Counted from the first letter of the stretch, positions 1 through 8,799 are shown. The stretch: 64,000 bases of DNA from JBDHXE01 sp035445085 (GCA_035445085.1 DAOMQA010000009.1:36429-100428), one strand, 5' to 3'. Notes: generated by a model from the letters alone, not told the origin. Numbers and translations are program-made.

Positions 1-832
1 TATGTTAAATTTAAACAAAGCTCGACTTGGTATTTACTCTAAATCATCTCTTCGAAGCCTTGCGCCAGAAGTAATAGATAAATACTTTTCAGGCATAGAC
101 AACAAATATGAAATTAAGCTAAAAGCAACTGATTGTAATATTGATTTTATAAGAATGAATTTAATTAAAGAATTTTATAAAATTCCAAATAATGAATATA
201 ATATCATTTTCTTCAAGAATCTATTAATTTATTTAAATGAAAATTCTCGGCAATATATCTTAACAAATATTAAAAGAGCTTTGAAGCCCGATGGTGTACT
301 ATTTGTTGGCGTTAGCGAAGTGAATTACTTTTTACGCAATGGGTTTGAAGCAATTAACCATAATTTATCATTTGCATGCAAACTTGCAGGTGAAAAGAAA
401 CAAATTTTAACTTCTGTACGTAAAGTAGATAGAAATATAAAGCCAGTTAAAGTAGATACTGAACGATTTGTAAGCAAACAAGAAAGTAATATCCCTATTC
501 TCAAGCCAAATGATACAGAAGTTTGTCTAAAAAGAATTAAAGAATGTATGGATGAAGCCCGGTTTAATGAGGCCGAGCAATTAATAGATGATTATATTAC
601 AAACGAACAATATAAAGCTGAACTATACTTTATGAAAGGTGTAATAAAATATGTTGGTAAAGTATATGATGCAGCTAAACAAAATTTTACTAAAAGCTTA
701 TATTTAAATCCTAATGATTACGAATCTTTAATATATATGAGTTTGGTTGAAATAGAATTAGGTAACAATGTAAAAGCAGAATATTTCCGGTTCCGTGCTG
801 AGAAAGTTTTTAATAGGCAAACAAATGAATAA
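1..832 (+). CDS. CheR-type MCP methyltransferase with TPR tail (WspC-like), 5' partial
   Basis: S-adenosylmethionine-dependent methyltransferase that methylates glutamates of a chemoreceptor. The reading frame is open to the left edge, so the N-terminal helical domain and the start of the SAM domain lie outside the window. The visible part has the CheR segment LGIYSKSSLRSLAPEVIDKY, the motif IIFFKNLLIYLN (counterpart of the CheR FCRNVLIYF motif) and the strand ALKPDGVLFVGVSE. About residues 170-270 of the visible part form two or three TPR-like helix pairs (for example EAEQLIDDY and AAKQNFTKSLYLNPNDYESL). A CheR catalytic domain followed by TPRs is the architecture of Pseudomonas WspC. The stop overlaps the next gene by 8 bases, so the two are translationally coupled. 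The receptor (WspA) and first CheW (WspB) would be expected just to the left. The visible ATG at base 2 is probably an internal Met. Confidence 0.88.
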   Translation, partial: MLNLNKARLGIYSKSSLRSLAPEVIDKYFSGIDNKYEIKLKATDCNIDFIRMNLIKEFYKIPNNEYNIIFFKNLLIYLNENSRQYILTNIKRALKPDGVLFVGVSEVNYFLRNGFEAINHNLSFACKLAGEKKQILTSVRKVDRNIKPVKVDTERFVSKQESNIPILKPNDTEVCLKRIKECMDEARFNEAEQLIDDYITNEQYKAELYFMKGVIKYVGKVYDAAKQNFTKSLYLNPNDYESLIYMSLVEIELGNNVKAEYFRFRAEKVFNRQTNE

Positions 833-1541
833 AGCTACGATAGAAAGATATATTGTTGAAAAAGGTGAGAGGTGTTGGGATAGTATTGGAATATATGGTT
901 CAGGAACTTGCGAACTTTTAGACACCTATGAGCATTGCCGTTCATGCCCTATTTATTTGTTTTCGGGACGCCAATTATTCAAAAAGGAAGTTAATAGCGA
1001 TTTTGTTAATGATTGGACCAAAATTTATTCACAAGAAAAGGAAAATAGCGAAGAACAAAAAAAATCCTTAGTCATTTTTAGGATACAAAACGAGTGGTTT
1101 GCATTAGATACCGCATTGTTTCAAGAAGCAATTTCAAATAAATTAATACATATTGTGCCATCGCGTACTAATCAGTATTTATACGGAGTTGTAAATGTAA
1201 ACGGAGAGTTATTTTTGTCTGTATCTATGGAAAGTTTACTTGGCTTGCAAAGAATTGCTAATAATGATTTAGCTAATAAAAAATTATTAGTCTTAAATAT
1301 CGAGGAGCAAAAATACTGCTTTCCAATTGATGAGTTCGGTGCAGTAATAAGCGTAAAATTGGATAGCTTGGAGGATATACCAAATACCTTAGAAAAGATT
1401 GAAAACAATTTGATTATTAATGTATTTAAAAATGAATATAGGAGTAAACTCAATAACATGATTGAAGTGAAACAAAGGACGATTTCATTAATCTGTCATA
1501 AAAAATTACTTAGCTTATTGAATAGGTGCTTGATATGGTAA
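825..1541 (+). CDS. CheW-domain scaffold protein with N-terminal Cys cluster (WspD-like)
   Basis: Coupling protein that links a chemoreceptor to the CheA kinase. The N-terminal 50 residues carry a Cys/His group (ERCWDSIGIYGSGTC and later HCRSCP) that is typical of the CheW proteins of Wsp-like operons; I infer metal binding or a structural role but cannot show it. The CheW beta-barrel domain follows from about residue 82 (SLVIFRIQNEWFALDTALFQ, then IVPSRTNQYLYGVVNVNG). The start at ATG 825 (MNKATIERY) is chosen because it overlaps the cheR stop; an upstream in-frame start at 795 would add ten residues inside cheR. It ends at 1541, overlapping the next gene by 7 bases. Confidence 0.87.
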   Translation: MNKATIERYIVEKGERCWDSIGIYGSGTCELLDTYEHCRSCPIYLFSGRQLFKKEVNSDFVNDWTKIYSQEKENSEEQKKSLVIFRIQNEWFALDTALFQEAISNKLIHIVPSRTNQYLYGVVNVNGELFLSVSMESLLGLQRIANNDLANKKLLVLNIEEQKYCFPIDEFGAVISVKLDSLEDIPNTLEKIENNLIINVFKNEYRSKLNNMIEVKQRTISLICHKKLLSLLNRCLIW

Positions 1542-4279
1542 AAACTCGGAAAGATATAGATATTACTATGTTGGAATTATTTCGTGTCGAGCTTGATAAT
1601 AACGCACATTTACTTGAAAAAGGTCTAATAAACCTTGAAAACCAAGCTAATGGTAATAATTTAGAACCATTAATGCGAGCAGCACATTCGATTAAAGGTG
1701 CGGCGAGAATTGTGGGCTTACCTAAGGCTGTGGAATTATCGCATGCAATGGAAGACTTGCTAGAAAAGGCTTTAAAGAGCTCTTATGAGCTTACAAATAT
1801 CGATATAGAAAATTTATTAGACGGCAACGATACTTTTTTAGATTTATTAAGATATGATTATACTGAAATTCCCGATATTATTATCAAGAATTCAGATAAT
1901 ATTGATAATATTATTAATAATTTATATTTCTCAAATGAATCTCAAAAGATATCGCAAAATATACCTTCTACAAATATTGCTAATGGGATTAGTGAGGAGC
2001 AAAAAGAGCAACCTTATATTATAGAAAAATCAGATTCATTTATGGTTGAGCTCTTTATTAAAGAATTAAAAGATGATTTGTTGTTGCTTGAAGAGTCAAT
2101 AGTAGAACTTAATGAGACACAAAACCCAGAAGTTTTAAATAAAGTTCTGCAGTCAATCCATTCATTAAAAGGGGCTGCAAGTATAATCAAAATGGAGCCA
2201 ATCAATTATTTAAACAAGAGATTGGAAGAGTGTATACTTAAATTAATTGATAGCAAGCAGATTTGTTCATTAGATTTCAAATTTATTTTTGATTTGTATA
2301 ATGAAGGATTAAAACAGGGTATTGATAACATTTATGAATTTTTCTATTCAAAGTATGGTGAAATTAAGAGTTTTATTAATACAATATGTGTTGATGCGAA
2401 ACTAACTATAAGCAATACTAATGGAAAAGCTAATATAACTCAAAATGAAATTACACCCAAAATAGCAACTACTACTACTGTTACTGATGATAAGCTAAGT
2501 GTTCGTAATGATACAAAAGCACGCAAAACAAGTGATGAACGATTTGTTAGAGTCTTTTCCGAAAGTTTGAATAGAATTTTGGGCTTGAGTGGCGAAGTAT
2601 TAGTGCAAACAAGATTAATAAGACCTTTCATTGTAGAACTTCAGAAAATCAAAAGAGAAGTTTTAGAAATTAATGCAATGAAAGAAGAGATATATCAACG
2701 TCTGTTTGATTATGCAATAGAAGATGATATAAAAAAGCGATTTGACGATTCATCGGTTAAGTTAGATAGAATATTATCTTTGTTAATGGCTCATATCCAA
2801 AATTTCGATAATTTTAGCCGCAGAGTTGAAATAACTGCCGACAAACTATATAATGAATCTATAAGTACGAGAATGAAGCCATTTTCAGAAGGAATAACTG
2901 GCTTTCCAAGGATGGTGCGAGACATATCTAAGCAATTAAATAAAAAGGTAGAGCTAATCATTAAAGGCGAAAATACTAAAGTTGATAGGGATATTTTAGA
3001 ACATTTGGAATCACCGTTAAATCACTTAGTAAGCAATGCTATAGATCATGCAATAGAATTTGTGGAAGTAAGGCTTGCTAATAATAAACCTGAAATGGGG
3101 AAGATTACTTTAGAAGCTAAACATAGTGCGGGTATGCTTATGATATCTGTGTCAGATGATGGCAGCGGTATCAACAAGGATAGCTTAAGAGCAAAAATAA
3201 TGCGTAGTAAAAATATCTCTGAAGAAGTTGTAATGAGATATTCCGACAGCGAACTTTACGACTTTTTGTTCTTGCCAGGATTTTCAACAAAACAGCAAAT
3301 TACTGAAATTAGTGGGCGTGGTGTTGGTTTAGATATTGTAGCTAATGCTATTTCTGATATTGGAGGTATCATCAAAGTAAGCTCCCAATTGAATAGCGGG
3401 ACTACATTCACACTTCAACTACCTCTTACTTTATCAGTTATCAGGACCCTGTTAGTGGAAATTGCAGGGCAAACCTACGCCTTCCCAATATCTAAAATTG
3501 AAAGAGCCTTAATAGTAAACCAAAATGAAATATATTCAGTAGATAATAATGAGTATATAATTTATGAAAATATGAACATTGGTATTATCAAAGCCCATCA
3601 AATATTTAATTTAAATCCAGACCCTACCCAACCTATTTCTTATAATATAATTATTATAAGCGATAGGTTAAGTAGATACGGAGTAGTAGTAGACAGATTC
3701 TTGGGGCAGCCCGATTTAGTATTACTCAAATTAGATAAGAAATTAGGACGAGTGCCAAATATAAGTAATGGCGCTATTTTAGAAGATGGTTCTCCTACTT
3801 TAGTCATAGATGTGGATGATATGGTCCGTTCTATTGAGGCAATTCTTAAATATGGCAAGATTGATAAAGTATCAGAAAATGAAACTGATATTGAAGAAAT
3901 TAGGCAAAAGAAAATTTTAGTAGTAGAAGATTCGCTAACTGTACGAGAAGTGGAACGAAAATTGTTAGAGAATAGAGGTTATCATGTTACAGTTGCTGTT
4001 GATGGTATCGACGGATGGAATGTACTGCACCGTGGAGATAGCTTTGATTTAATAATTAGTGATATTGATATGCCAAGAATGAACGGCATTGAATTAGTGA
4101 AGAAAATAAGGAATGAAGAGCAGTTTAAAGAAATACCTATTATGATAGTATCGTATAAAGATAGGGAAGAGGATAAGATAAAGGGCTTAGAAGCCGGTGC
4201 AAACTATTATTTAGCTAAAAGCAGCTTTCATGACGACACCTTAATCGAAGCCGTTGAAGATTTAATAGGTGCTGTATAA
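1535..4279 (+). CDS. hybrid chemotaxis histidine kinase CheA with two HPt domains and C-terminal receiver (WspE-like)
   Basis: Central kinase of the chemosensory operon. Domains, numbered from ATG 1535: HPt1 about 8-110 with H51 in AAHSIKGAARIVGLP; HPt2 about 170-275 with H209 in QSIHSLKGAASII; dimerisation helices and CheA-type HATPase about 330-640 (N box HLVSNAIDHA, G1 box VSDDGSGIN, then TEISGRGVGLDIV); CheW-like P5 domain about 640-770 (RTLLVEIAGQTYAFPISKIE); receiver about 790-914 with phospho-acceptor D843 (ISDIDMPRMNG) and conserved Lys in YLAKSSFHD. The receiver tail resembles that of WspE. A GTG at 1526 could give three extra residues; ATG 1535 is preferred because AGG lies about 8 bases upstream. 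WspE has a single HPt as I recall it, so the second HPt is an unusual addition. Confidence 0.92.
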   Translation: MVKTRKDIDITMLELFRVELDNNAHLLEKGLINLENQANGNNLEPLMRAAHSIKGAARIVGLPKAVELSHAMEDLLEKALKSSYELTNIDIENLLDGNDTFLDLLRYDYTEIPDIIIKNSDNIDNIINNLYFSNESQKISQNIPSTNIANGISEEQKEQPYIIEKSDSFMVELFIKELKDDLLLLEESIVELNETQNPEVLNKVLQSIHSLKGAASIIKMEPINYLNKRLEECILKLIDSKQICSLDFKFIFDLYNEGLKQGIDNIYEFFYSKYGEIKSFINTICVDAKLTISNTNGKANITQNEITPKIATTTTVTDDKLSVRNDTKARKTSDERFVRVFSESLNRILGLSGEVLVQTRLIRPFIVELQKIKREVLEINAMKEEIYQRLFDYAIEDDIKKRFDDSSVKLDRILSLLMAHIQNFDNFSRRVEITADKLYNESISTRMKPFSEGITGFPRMVRDISKQLNKKVELIIKGENTKVDRDILEHLESPLNHLVSNAIDHAIEFVEVRLANNKPEMGKITLEAKHSAGMLMISVSDDGSGINKDSLRAKIMRSKNISEEVVMRYSDSELYDFLFLPGFSTKQQITEISGRGVGLDIVANAISDIGGIIKVSSQLNSGTTFTLQLPLTLSVIRTLLVEIAGQTYAFPISKIERALIVNQNEIYSVDNNEYIIYENMNIGIIKAHQIFNLNPDPTQPISYNIIIISDRLSRYGVVVDRFLGQPDLVLLKLDKKLGRVPNISNGAILEDGSPTLVIDVDDMVRSIEAILKYGKIDKVSENETDIEEIRQKKILVVEDSLTVREVERKLLENRGYHVTVAVDGIDGWNVLHRGDSFDLIISDIDMPRMNGIELVKKIRNEEQFKEIPIMIVSYKDREEDKIKGLEAGANYYLAKSSFHDDTLIEAVEDLIGAV

Positions 4280-4288
4280 TACGAAGTT

Positions 4289-5290
4289 ATGAATATAGCT
4301 ATAGTAAATGATTTAGATATAGAAATAGAAGCAATAAAGAGAATAATTACGAGTATCGGTAAGTATTCTATTTTATGGGTTGCTAAAGATGGTTTTGAAG
4401 CAATCAATCTTACTCATGCTAATAAACCAGACTTAATTTTAATGAATCTCAATATGCCTAAGTGCGATGGTGTTCAGGCAACTAAAGAAATTATGAGGGA
4501 TAACCCTACTCCTATTATTATTGTTAGCTCCTCTTTAAAGTTATACCAATCAAAAATATTTGAAGCTATGGCTTTGGGCGCATTAGATGTAAGCACAATC
4601 CCAAGCGATATAGATTATAGCGATTTAAAAAATATAGATTTAGTTAAGAAAATTGAGATGATAGCGAAATTAACTAATAAGCAAAGTATAGATAGTGGGC
4701 AGTTGAGCCCAAATGCTAAAGGTGCAAAATTAGTTTTAATAGGCGCTTCAACGGGCGGTCCCAAAGTTATTGCGAAGATTTTAGAGTCACTCCCTAATAA
4801 AATTAATGGCTCATTAACCATTGTTCAGCACCTCGATGCTAAATTTACTAATGGTATGGTAGAATGGCTTAAGAATTACACAAGTATAAATATTAATGTT
4901 GTAGAATTTGGAACAAGCATAGAAAATAATAATATATACGTTGTTGGTGGAGACGAGCATTTTCAAATAAATAGTTATAATAAATTTGAGACTGTAAAAG
5001 CGACTACAACAGAACATTTTATTCCTTCAATAAATATTATGTTTAATTCGTTCGCTAATAATTATAAAAATAATGGTATGGCAATCATATTAACTGGTAT
5101 GGGAAATGATGGTACTAAAGGAATGCTGTCTCTAAAGAAAAAAAATTGGCTAACCTTAGCCCAAGACGAAACAAGCTCCGTCGTATATGGTATGCCCAAA
5201 GCTGCCTACGAGAGTGGAGCAGCAAAAAAAACACTGAATATTGAAGGATTAATTTACGAGATAAATAATTATCTAAAGGATGGGAAATAA
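4289..5290 (+). CDS. CheB-type protein-glutamate methylesterase with degenerate receiver (WspF-like)
   Basis: Removes methyl groups from chemoreceptor glutamates, opposing CheR. The N-terminal receiver (about 1-115) starts NIAIVNDLD as in WspF, but the position of the phospho-acceptor Asp is Asn: LILMNLNMPKCDG, with N53 encoded by AAT. No Lys is seen at the usual beta5 position (GALDVSTIP). The C-terminal esterase (about 145-333) keeps all catalytic elements: Ser in IGASTGGPKVI, His in TIVQHLDAKFTNGMVEWL and Asp in ILTGMGNDGTKGM. The esterase is therefore probably active but not switched by phosphorylation in the normal way. It follows cheA by 9 bases and its end overlaps the next gene. Confidence 0.9.
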   Translation: MNIAIVNDLDIEIEAIKRIITSIGKYSILWVAKDGFEAINLTHANKPDLILMNLNMPKCDGVQATKEIMRDNPTPIIIVSSSLKLYQSKIFEAMALGALDVSTIPSDIDYSDLKNIDLVKKIEMIAKLTNKQSIDSGQLSPNAKGAKLVLIGASTGGPKVIAKILESLPNKINGSLTIVQHLDAKFTNGMVEWLKNYTSININVVEFGTSIENNNIYVVGGDEHFQINSYNKFETVKATTTEHFIPSINIMFNSFANNYKNNGMAIILTGMGNDGTKGMLSLKKKNWLTLAQDETSSVVYGMPKAAYESGAAKKTLNIEGLIYEINNYLKDGK

Positions 5291-6488
5291 ATTGGCCAAT
5301 CAGATAAAAGGAGCACTTGAATATAAAATTAATCAATATAATATAAAAGTTCTATTAGTAGACGACCAAAACATTGTAGGCGAAACAATTAAGCGTATGC
5401 TTGCTGATATACCTGATATTGAGTTCTACTTTTGTATGGACCCTACAGTTGCAATCAAGACAGCCGTAGAAATTGAGCCAACAATTATTTTACAAGATTT
5501 AGTTATGCCTGATGTAGATGGACTAACTTTAGTAAAGTTTTATAGGTCGCATCCAAAACTTAAGGATGTTCCTGTAATTGTCCTGTCTAGCAAAGAAGAA
5601 GCTACTATAAAAGCAGAAATGTTTGAAAAAGGTGCTAACGATTATTTAGTGAAATTGCCCGACAAAATAGAGCTAATAGCACGGATTAAATACCATTCAA
5701 TGGCGTATATCAATCTTTTACAAAGAAATGATGCTTACGAATCGCTAGCAAAAAGCCAAAACGCCTTAGCATCGGAGTTAAATAAAGCGGCTGAATATGT
5801 AGTTACTCTGCTTCCGAACAAAATAGCTACAGGTGATATTAAAGTTGATTGGAGGTTTATACCTTCTGCCCAATTAGGTGGCGATGCTTTTGGCTACCAT
5901 TGTTTAGACAATGAACATTATGCTATGTACTTACTTGATGTATGTGGGCATGGGGTTGGCTCTGCACTATTATCAGTAACAGCTATTAGTATGCTCCGAA
6001 GCCAAACATTAGCTAATACTGATTTTAAAAACCCTGAAAGTGTAGCTATTTCTTTAAATAAAGCATTTCAGATGAGTGAGCATAACGGCTTGTATTTTAC
6101 TATTTGGTATGGTGTCTTCAATAAAAATACAAGAGTTTTAAAGTATATTAGTGCAGGGCATCCTCCGCCTATGCTATACAAGAATAATAAGTGTACTCCC
6201 CTTAAAAATGAAAACTTTATTATAGGAGGAATGCAAGAGTTTCCTTTTTCTGGTGCAGAATCTTCAATCCCTAATGGTGCGAATATGTATTTGTATTCAG
6301 ATGGTGTTTATGAAATTGAAAAGCTAGATGGTCAATTTTGGACTATGGAAGAAATGGGTGATTTTTTAGCCCAAAACGCAGAAGATAATAATGATGAATT
6401 AGACAAACTCTTTAAATATACAAAAGAGCTATCAGGCAAGAACATTTTAGATGATGACTTCTCCTTAGTAAAATTTACTTTTGACTAA
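5280..6488 (+). CDS. response regulator: WspR-like receiver fused to SpoIIE/RsbU-type PP2C phosphatase
   Basis: Output protein of the operon. The receiver (about 22-145) has DD at 28-29 (LLVDDQNIVGETIKRML), phospho-acceptor D73 (ILQDLVMPDVDG) and K125 (GANDYLVKLPD). This stretch, including ARIKYHSMAYINLLQRNDAY, closely resembles the receiver of the diguanylate cyclase WspR. Instead of GGDEF the C-terminal half (about 170-402) is a PPM/SpoIIE phosphatase: LGGDAFGY, LLDVCGHGVGSALLSV, YISAGHPPP, YLYSDGVYE and DDDFSLVKF supply the metal-binding acidic residues. It should dephosphorylate a Ser/Thr-phosphorylated partner, typically a STAS anti-anti-sigma factor; none is encoded in the operon. The ATG overlaps the cheB stop by 11 bases; a TTG at 5291 is a possible alternative start. 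Confidence 0.9.
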   Translation: MGNKLANQIKGALEYKINQYNIKVLLVDDQNIVGETIKRMLADIPDIEFYFCMDPTVAIKTAVEIEPTIILQDLVMPDVDGLTLVKFYRSHPKLKDVPVIVLSSKEEATIKAEMFEKGANDYLVKLPDKIELIARIKYHSMAYINLLQRNDAYESLAKSQNALASELNKAAEYVVTLLPNKIATGDIKVDWRFIPSAQLGGDAFGYHCLDNEHYAMYLLDVCGHGVGSALLSVTAISMLRSQTLANTDFKNPESVAISLNKAFQMSEHNGLYFTIWYGVFNKNTRVLKYISAGHPPPMLYKNNKCTPLKNENFIIGGMQEFPFSGAESSIPNGANMYLYSDGVYEIEKLDGQFWTMEEMGDFLAQNAEDNNDELDKLFKYTKELSGKNILDDDFSLVKFTFD

Positions 6489-7033
6489 TGCTACTATCTA
6501 AAAAATATATCTTATTAATAGTCATATTTATAGCTTTTTTGTTTGGTATTTGTACTTATTTTATTTTTGCAACAGTTATCTCACAGATTATGGGTTATGT
6601 ATCGGCATTTATTACCCTTAGTTTTATTTTGATTGCTGGCTATCATTTAAGTAATTATCTTTTTTTTAGGTATTATCGTAATTTAATTGATAGTGAGGCT
6701 TACAAGGAGCAGATAATGTTTGTTAATCTACTGAATTTTGAATTTAATTATTCCGCTCAATACCTTATTAATGAATTAGAAGCATACTTTAAACTTCATA
6801 AGACTTCTTTAGAGGCTTTAGAGTTTATTGAAACAGATTCGGTGTTCGTTTTAGGTCAGAAGCATAGCCTCTTAGATTGGGATGATTTAATTATATGTAA
6901 TATACATTCCAACGAAAATAAATCATCAAGGCTTTGTTTGCAATTTAATTGCAAACAAAGCCTTGACTTAAAGAATATGATAGAATACCTTCAAGAGTTA
7001 GATATCATCAATTTTCATGATAGACTAAACTAA
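6488..7033 (+). CDS. small membrane protein of unknown function at the end of the Wsp-like operon
   Basis: No family recognised. Two hydrophobic segments lie at about residues 7-28 (ILLIVIFIAFLFGICTYFIF) and 33-58, followed by a soluble domain of about 120 residues rich in acidic and aromatic residues. The start ATG overlaps the stop of the phosphatase gene (TAATG), so the protein is translationally coupled to it and is probably part of the same signalling pathway, for instance as a membrane partner or anchor; this is inference from position only. The coding sequence contains a nearly perfect 41-base palindrome near its 3' end (6926-6966), which may act as a terminator for the convergent gene. 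Confidence 0.7.
   Translation: MLLSKKYILLIVIFIAFLFGICTYFIFATVISQIMGYVSAFITLSFILIAGYHLSNYLFFRYYRNLIDSEAYKEQIMFVNLLNFEFNYSAQYLINELEAYFKLHKTSLEALEFIETDSVFVLGQKHSLLDWDDLIICNIHSNENKSSRLCLQFNCKQSLDLKNMIEYLQELDIINFHDRLN
6926..6966. terminator. 41-base palindrome inside a coding region, probable terminator for the convergent gene
   Basis: Two 20-base arms (left arm 6926-6945, right arm 6947-6966) are exact reverse complements around one central base. It lies in the 3' part of the membrane-protein gene on the + strand and 68 bases beyond the stop of the PAS/HATPase gene on the - strand. Read on the - strand the hairpin is followed by a T-rich stretch (6910-6925). The simplest reading is an intrinsic, possibly bidirectional, terminator embedded in the neighbouring coding sequence. 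Confidence 0.5.
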
Positions 7034-8734
7034 TTATAATGGCAATACTACCTTTACTTTATTGCCATCGTACAAAGATGATGATGAAAGTAAAGAACCG
7101 CCACATTTGTTTACAATCATATTGAGGGTAAACATTCCATATCTTACATTCTTGCTTTCTATAACGTCTCTAATGTTTTCGTAGTTATCTGTCGGTGAAT
7201 AAGGTCCATTATCATTGATTTCTATAGCAAAATATTTACCATTGTTTTCGAACGTAACTTTTACCTCTGGGTTATCTAGATTTTGATTAGCCAATTGCAG
7301 ACTATTTGAAATTAAAGCCATTAAGAGCGTTCTGAACAGTCTACCATCTGAAAGAATATTGCTTAAATCGCCAATAACTTCATAATTAAACTTGATTTTA
7401 TCGTATTTTGCCCAAGCAGCAAACATTTCTATATTTTCGTCTATAATGTTTTTAATGTTACTATTTGTAAAATTTGCATCATAGCCATTAGTTAGGTCTA
7501 AAAATGACGATATAATATCGTTTGATATAAAATTCTTGAACTTAAACACCTTCCATGCTTGCATCATTTCTTCTTTATTCGGATTGCTTAATTCCTTCTC
7601 AAAATTATCAAAATCTATCCCCTTACGCTCAATCATTTGCTTAGTATTGTTTTCGAGAGCTTGGAAGGCAGTTAATATGGCAAAATCTTCGGCTTGGTTT
7701 CTTTCTTTTTCTAATTGATTTATTTTGCTCATATCTTGTAAATATGCAACTCGTCCAATAGGACTACGCTTACTTACTAGTTCATAAGCACTGATAGTAG
7801 CGTTAATAGTTGCTTCTTCATTTTTTACTTCTATAAGCTTGTTTTCTACAATAGCACCTGTTACATCTGGTTCTTTGAAGAAGTCTTGTGGAATTAATTC
7901 GATGATTTTATTGATATTGGGTTTTCTATTGGTTTTAACCCCTAACATATTCCTAGCAGATTCATTGATAATTTGAACTTTACCCTTATCATCGATAGCA
8001 ATTATACCCTCGCTTGTTCTCTCAATTAGTTCGGAATAATAGTTATGTGCTTGATGCAATTGCTCTTGTAGTTGATTTAATTCAGTAATATCGTTAGTAA
8101 TTTCCATTACTAAATTTTTATCTAATGGAATGGAATTTACAATCAAATGGCACTTTGCACCGTTCTTTGTTTGCCCTACTTGGTAAGCCATATGCTCTAT
8201 ATTCTCGTTAAACGAGACGGCAACTGGAGCTATATTACTTTCAATCGCTTTTTTTCTTGATAAATCTGTTCTGAAAACTGAATGCTGATCGCCAAAAGTA
8301 TCCCTATATTTTTCATTTGCTCTAATTACTTTAAGGTTTTTATCAACCACCGAGATATAACAAGGGACTTTTTCGAATAATATATTAAATTCCTTTTGCC
8401 AGTTACTAATATTATTCTCTTCTACTACAACACATAAAACGAATTCCACATTTTTATTTAATGATAAAATTGGTGAAAAGTTTAAATTGTAGGATTTTTG
8501 CTTAGATACATTTAAATACATAGCGCTTTCATTCGCTGTTTTGAATACATCATTAATTCTTTCTACTACATCAAGTTGGAAAAAATAATTTTTGCTATCT
8601 TTATTTGTACTTAAATGTTTATCAAATAGATTGTTCGATAAAACTACGTTTTTCTCTTTGTCTATTACAACATATGCTAATGAAAAGCTTTCAAGTATTG
8701 TATGTTGTAAACTTTTGTCAATTTCGTTTAACAT
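7034..8734 (-). CDS. PAS-domain sensor with histidine-kinase-like ATPase domain, no visible phospho-acceptor His
   Basis: Cytoplasmic sensor-like protein; no transmembrane segment is evident. Three PAS-like domains appear at about residues 10-110 (LAYVVIDKEKNVVLSNNLFD), 118-220 (FNILFEKVPCYISVVDKNLK) and 235-345 (TSEGIIAIDDKGKVQIINES), then a coiled linker (KINQLEKERNQAEDF) and a C-terminal HATPase_c domain (about 455-566: LLMALISNSLQLA as N box, IEINDNGPYSP as G1 box, CGGSL near the end). The linker between PAS3 and the ATPase domain, where HisKA should be, contains no His, so it may be a degenerate kinase or a kinase that phosphorylates a partner on Ser/Thr. It is convergent with the Wsp-like operon, the stops being adjacent, but has its own promoter side at 8735-9017. 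Confidence 0.75.
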   Translation of the reverse strand: MLNEIDKSLQHTILESFSLAYVVIDKEKNVVLSNNLFDKHLSTNKDSKNYFFQLDVVERINDVFKTANESAMYLNVSKQKSYNLNFSPILSLNKNVEFVLCVVVEENNISNWQKEFNILFEKVPCYISVVDKNLKVIRANEKYRDTFGDQHSVFRTDLSRKKAIESNIAPVAVSFNENIEHMAYQVGQTKNGAKCHLIVNSIPLDKNLVMEITNDITELNQLQEQLHQAHNYYSELIERTSEGIIAIDDKGKVQIINESARNMLGVKTNRKPNINKIIELIPQDFFKEPDVTGAIVENKLIEVKNEEATINATISAYELVSKRSPIGRVAYLQDMSKINQLEKERNQAEDFAILTAFQALENNTKQMIERKGIDFDNFEKELSNPNKEEMMQAWKVFKFKNFISNDIISSFLDLTNGYDANFTNSNIKNIIDENIEMFAAWAKYDKIKFNYEVIGDLSNILSDGRLFRTLLMALISNSLQLANQNLDNPEVKVTFENNGKYFAIEINDNGPYSPTDNYENIRDVIESKNVRYGMFTLNMIVNKCGGSLLSSSSLYDGNKVKVVLPL

Positions 8735-8791
8735 ATTTGCCTACCTTATCAAGAAAAATTGATATTATTTATTAATATATATTCATTTATA

Positions 8792-8799
8792 CAAATATA
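8792..8799 (-). promoter_or_regulatory. putative Bacteroidetes-type -7 box
   Basis: On the - strand the bases read TATATTTG, matching the TAnnTTTG consensus of the Bacteroidota primary sigma factor, 58 bases upstream of the PAS/HATPase gene. No clear TTTG was found at the -33 position. The rest of the 8735-9017 gap is very AT-rich and shows no gene. Confidence 0.3.
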
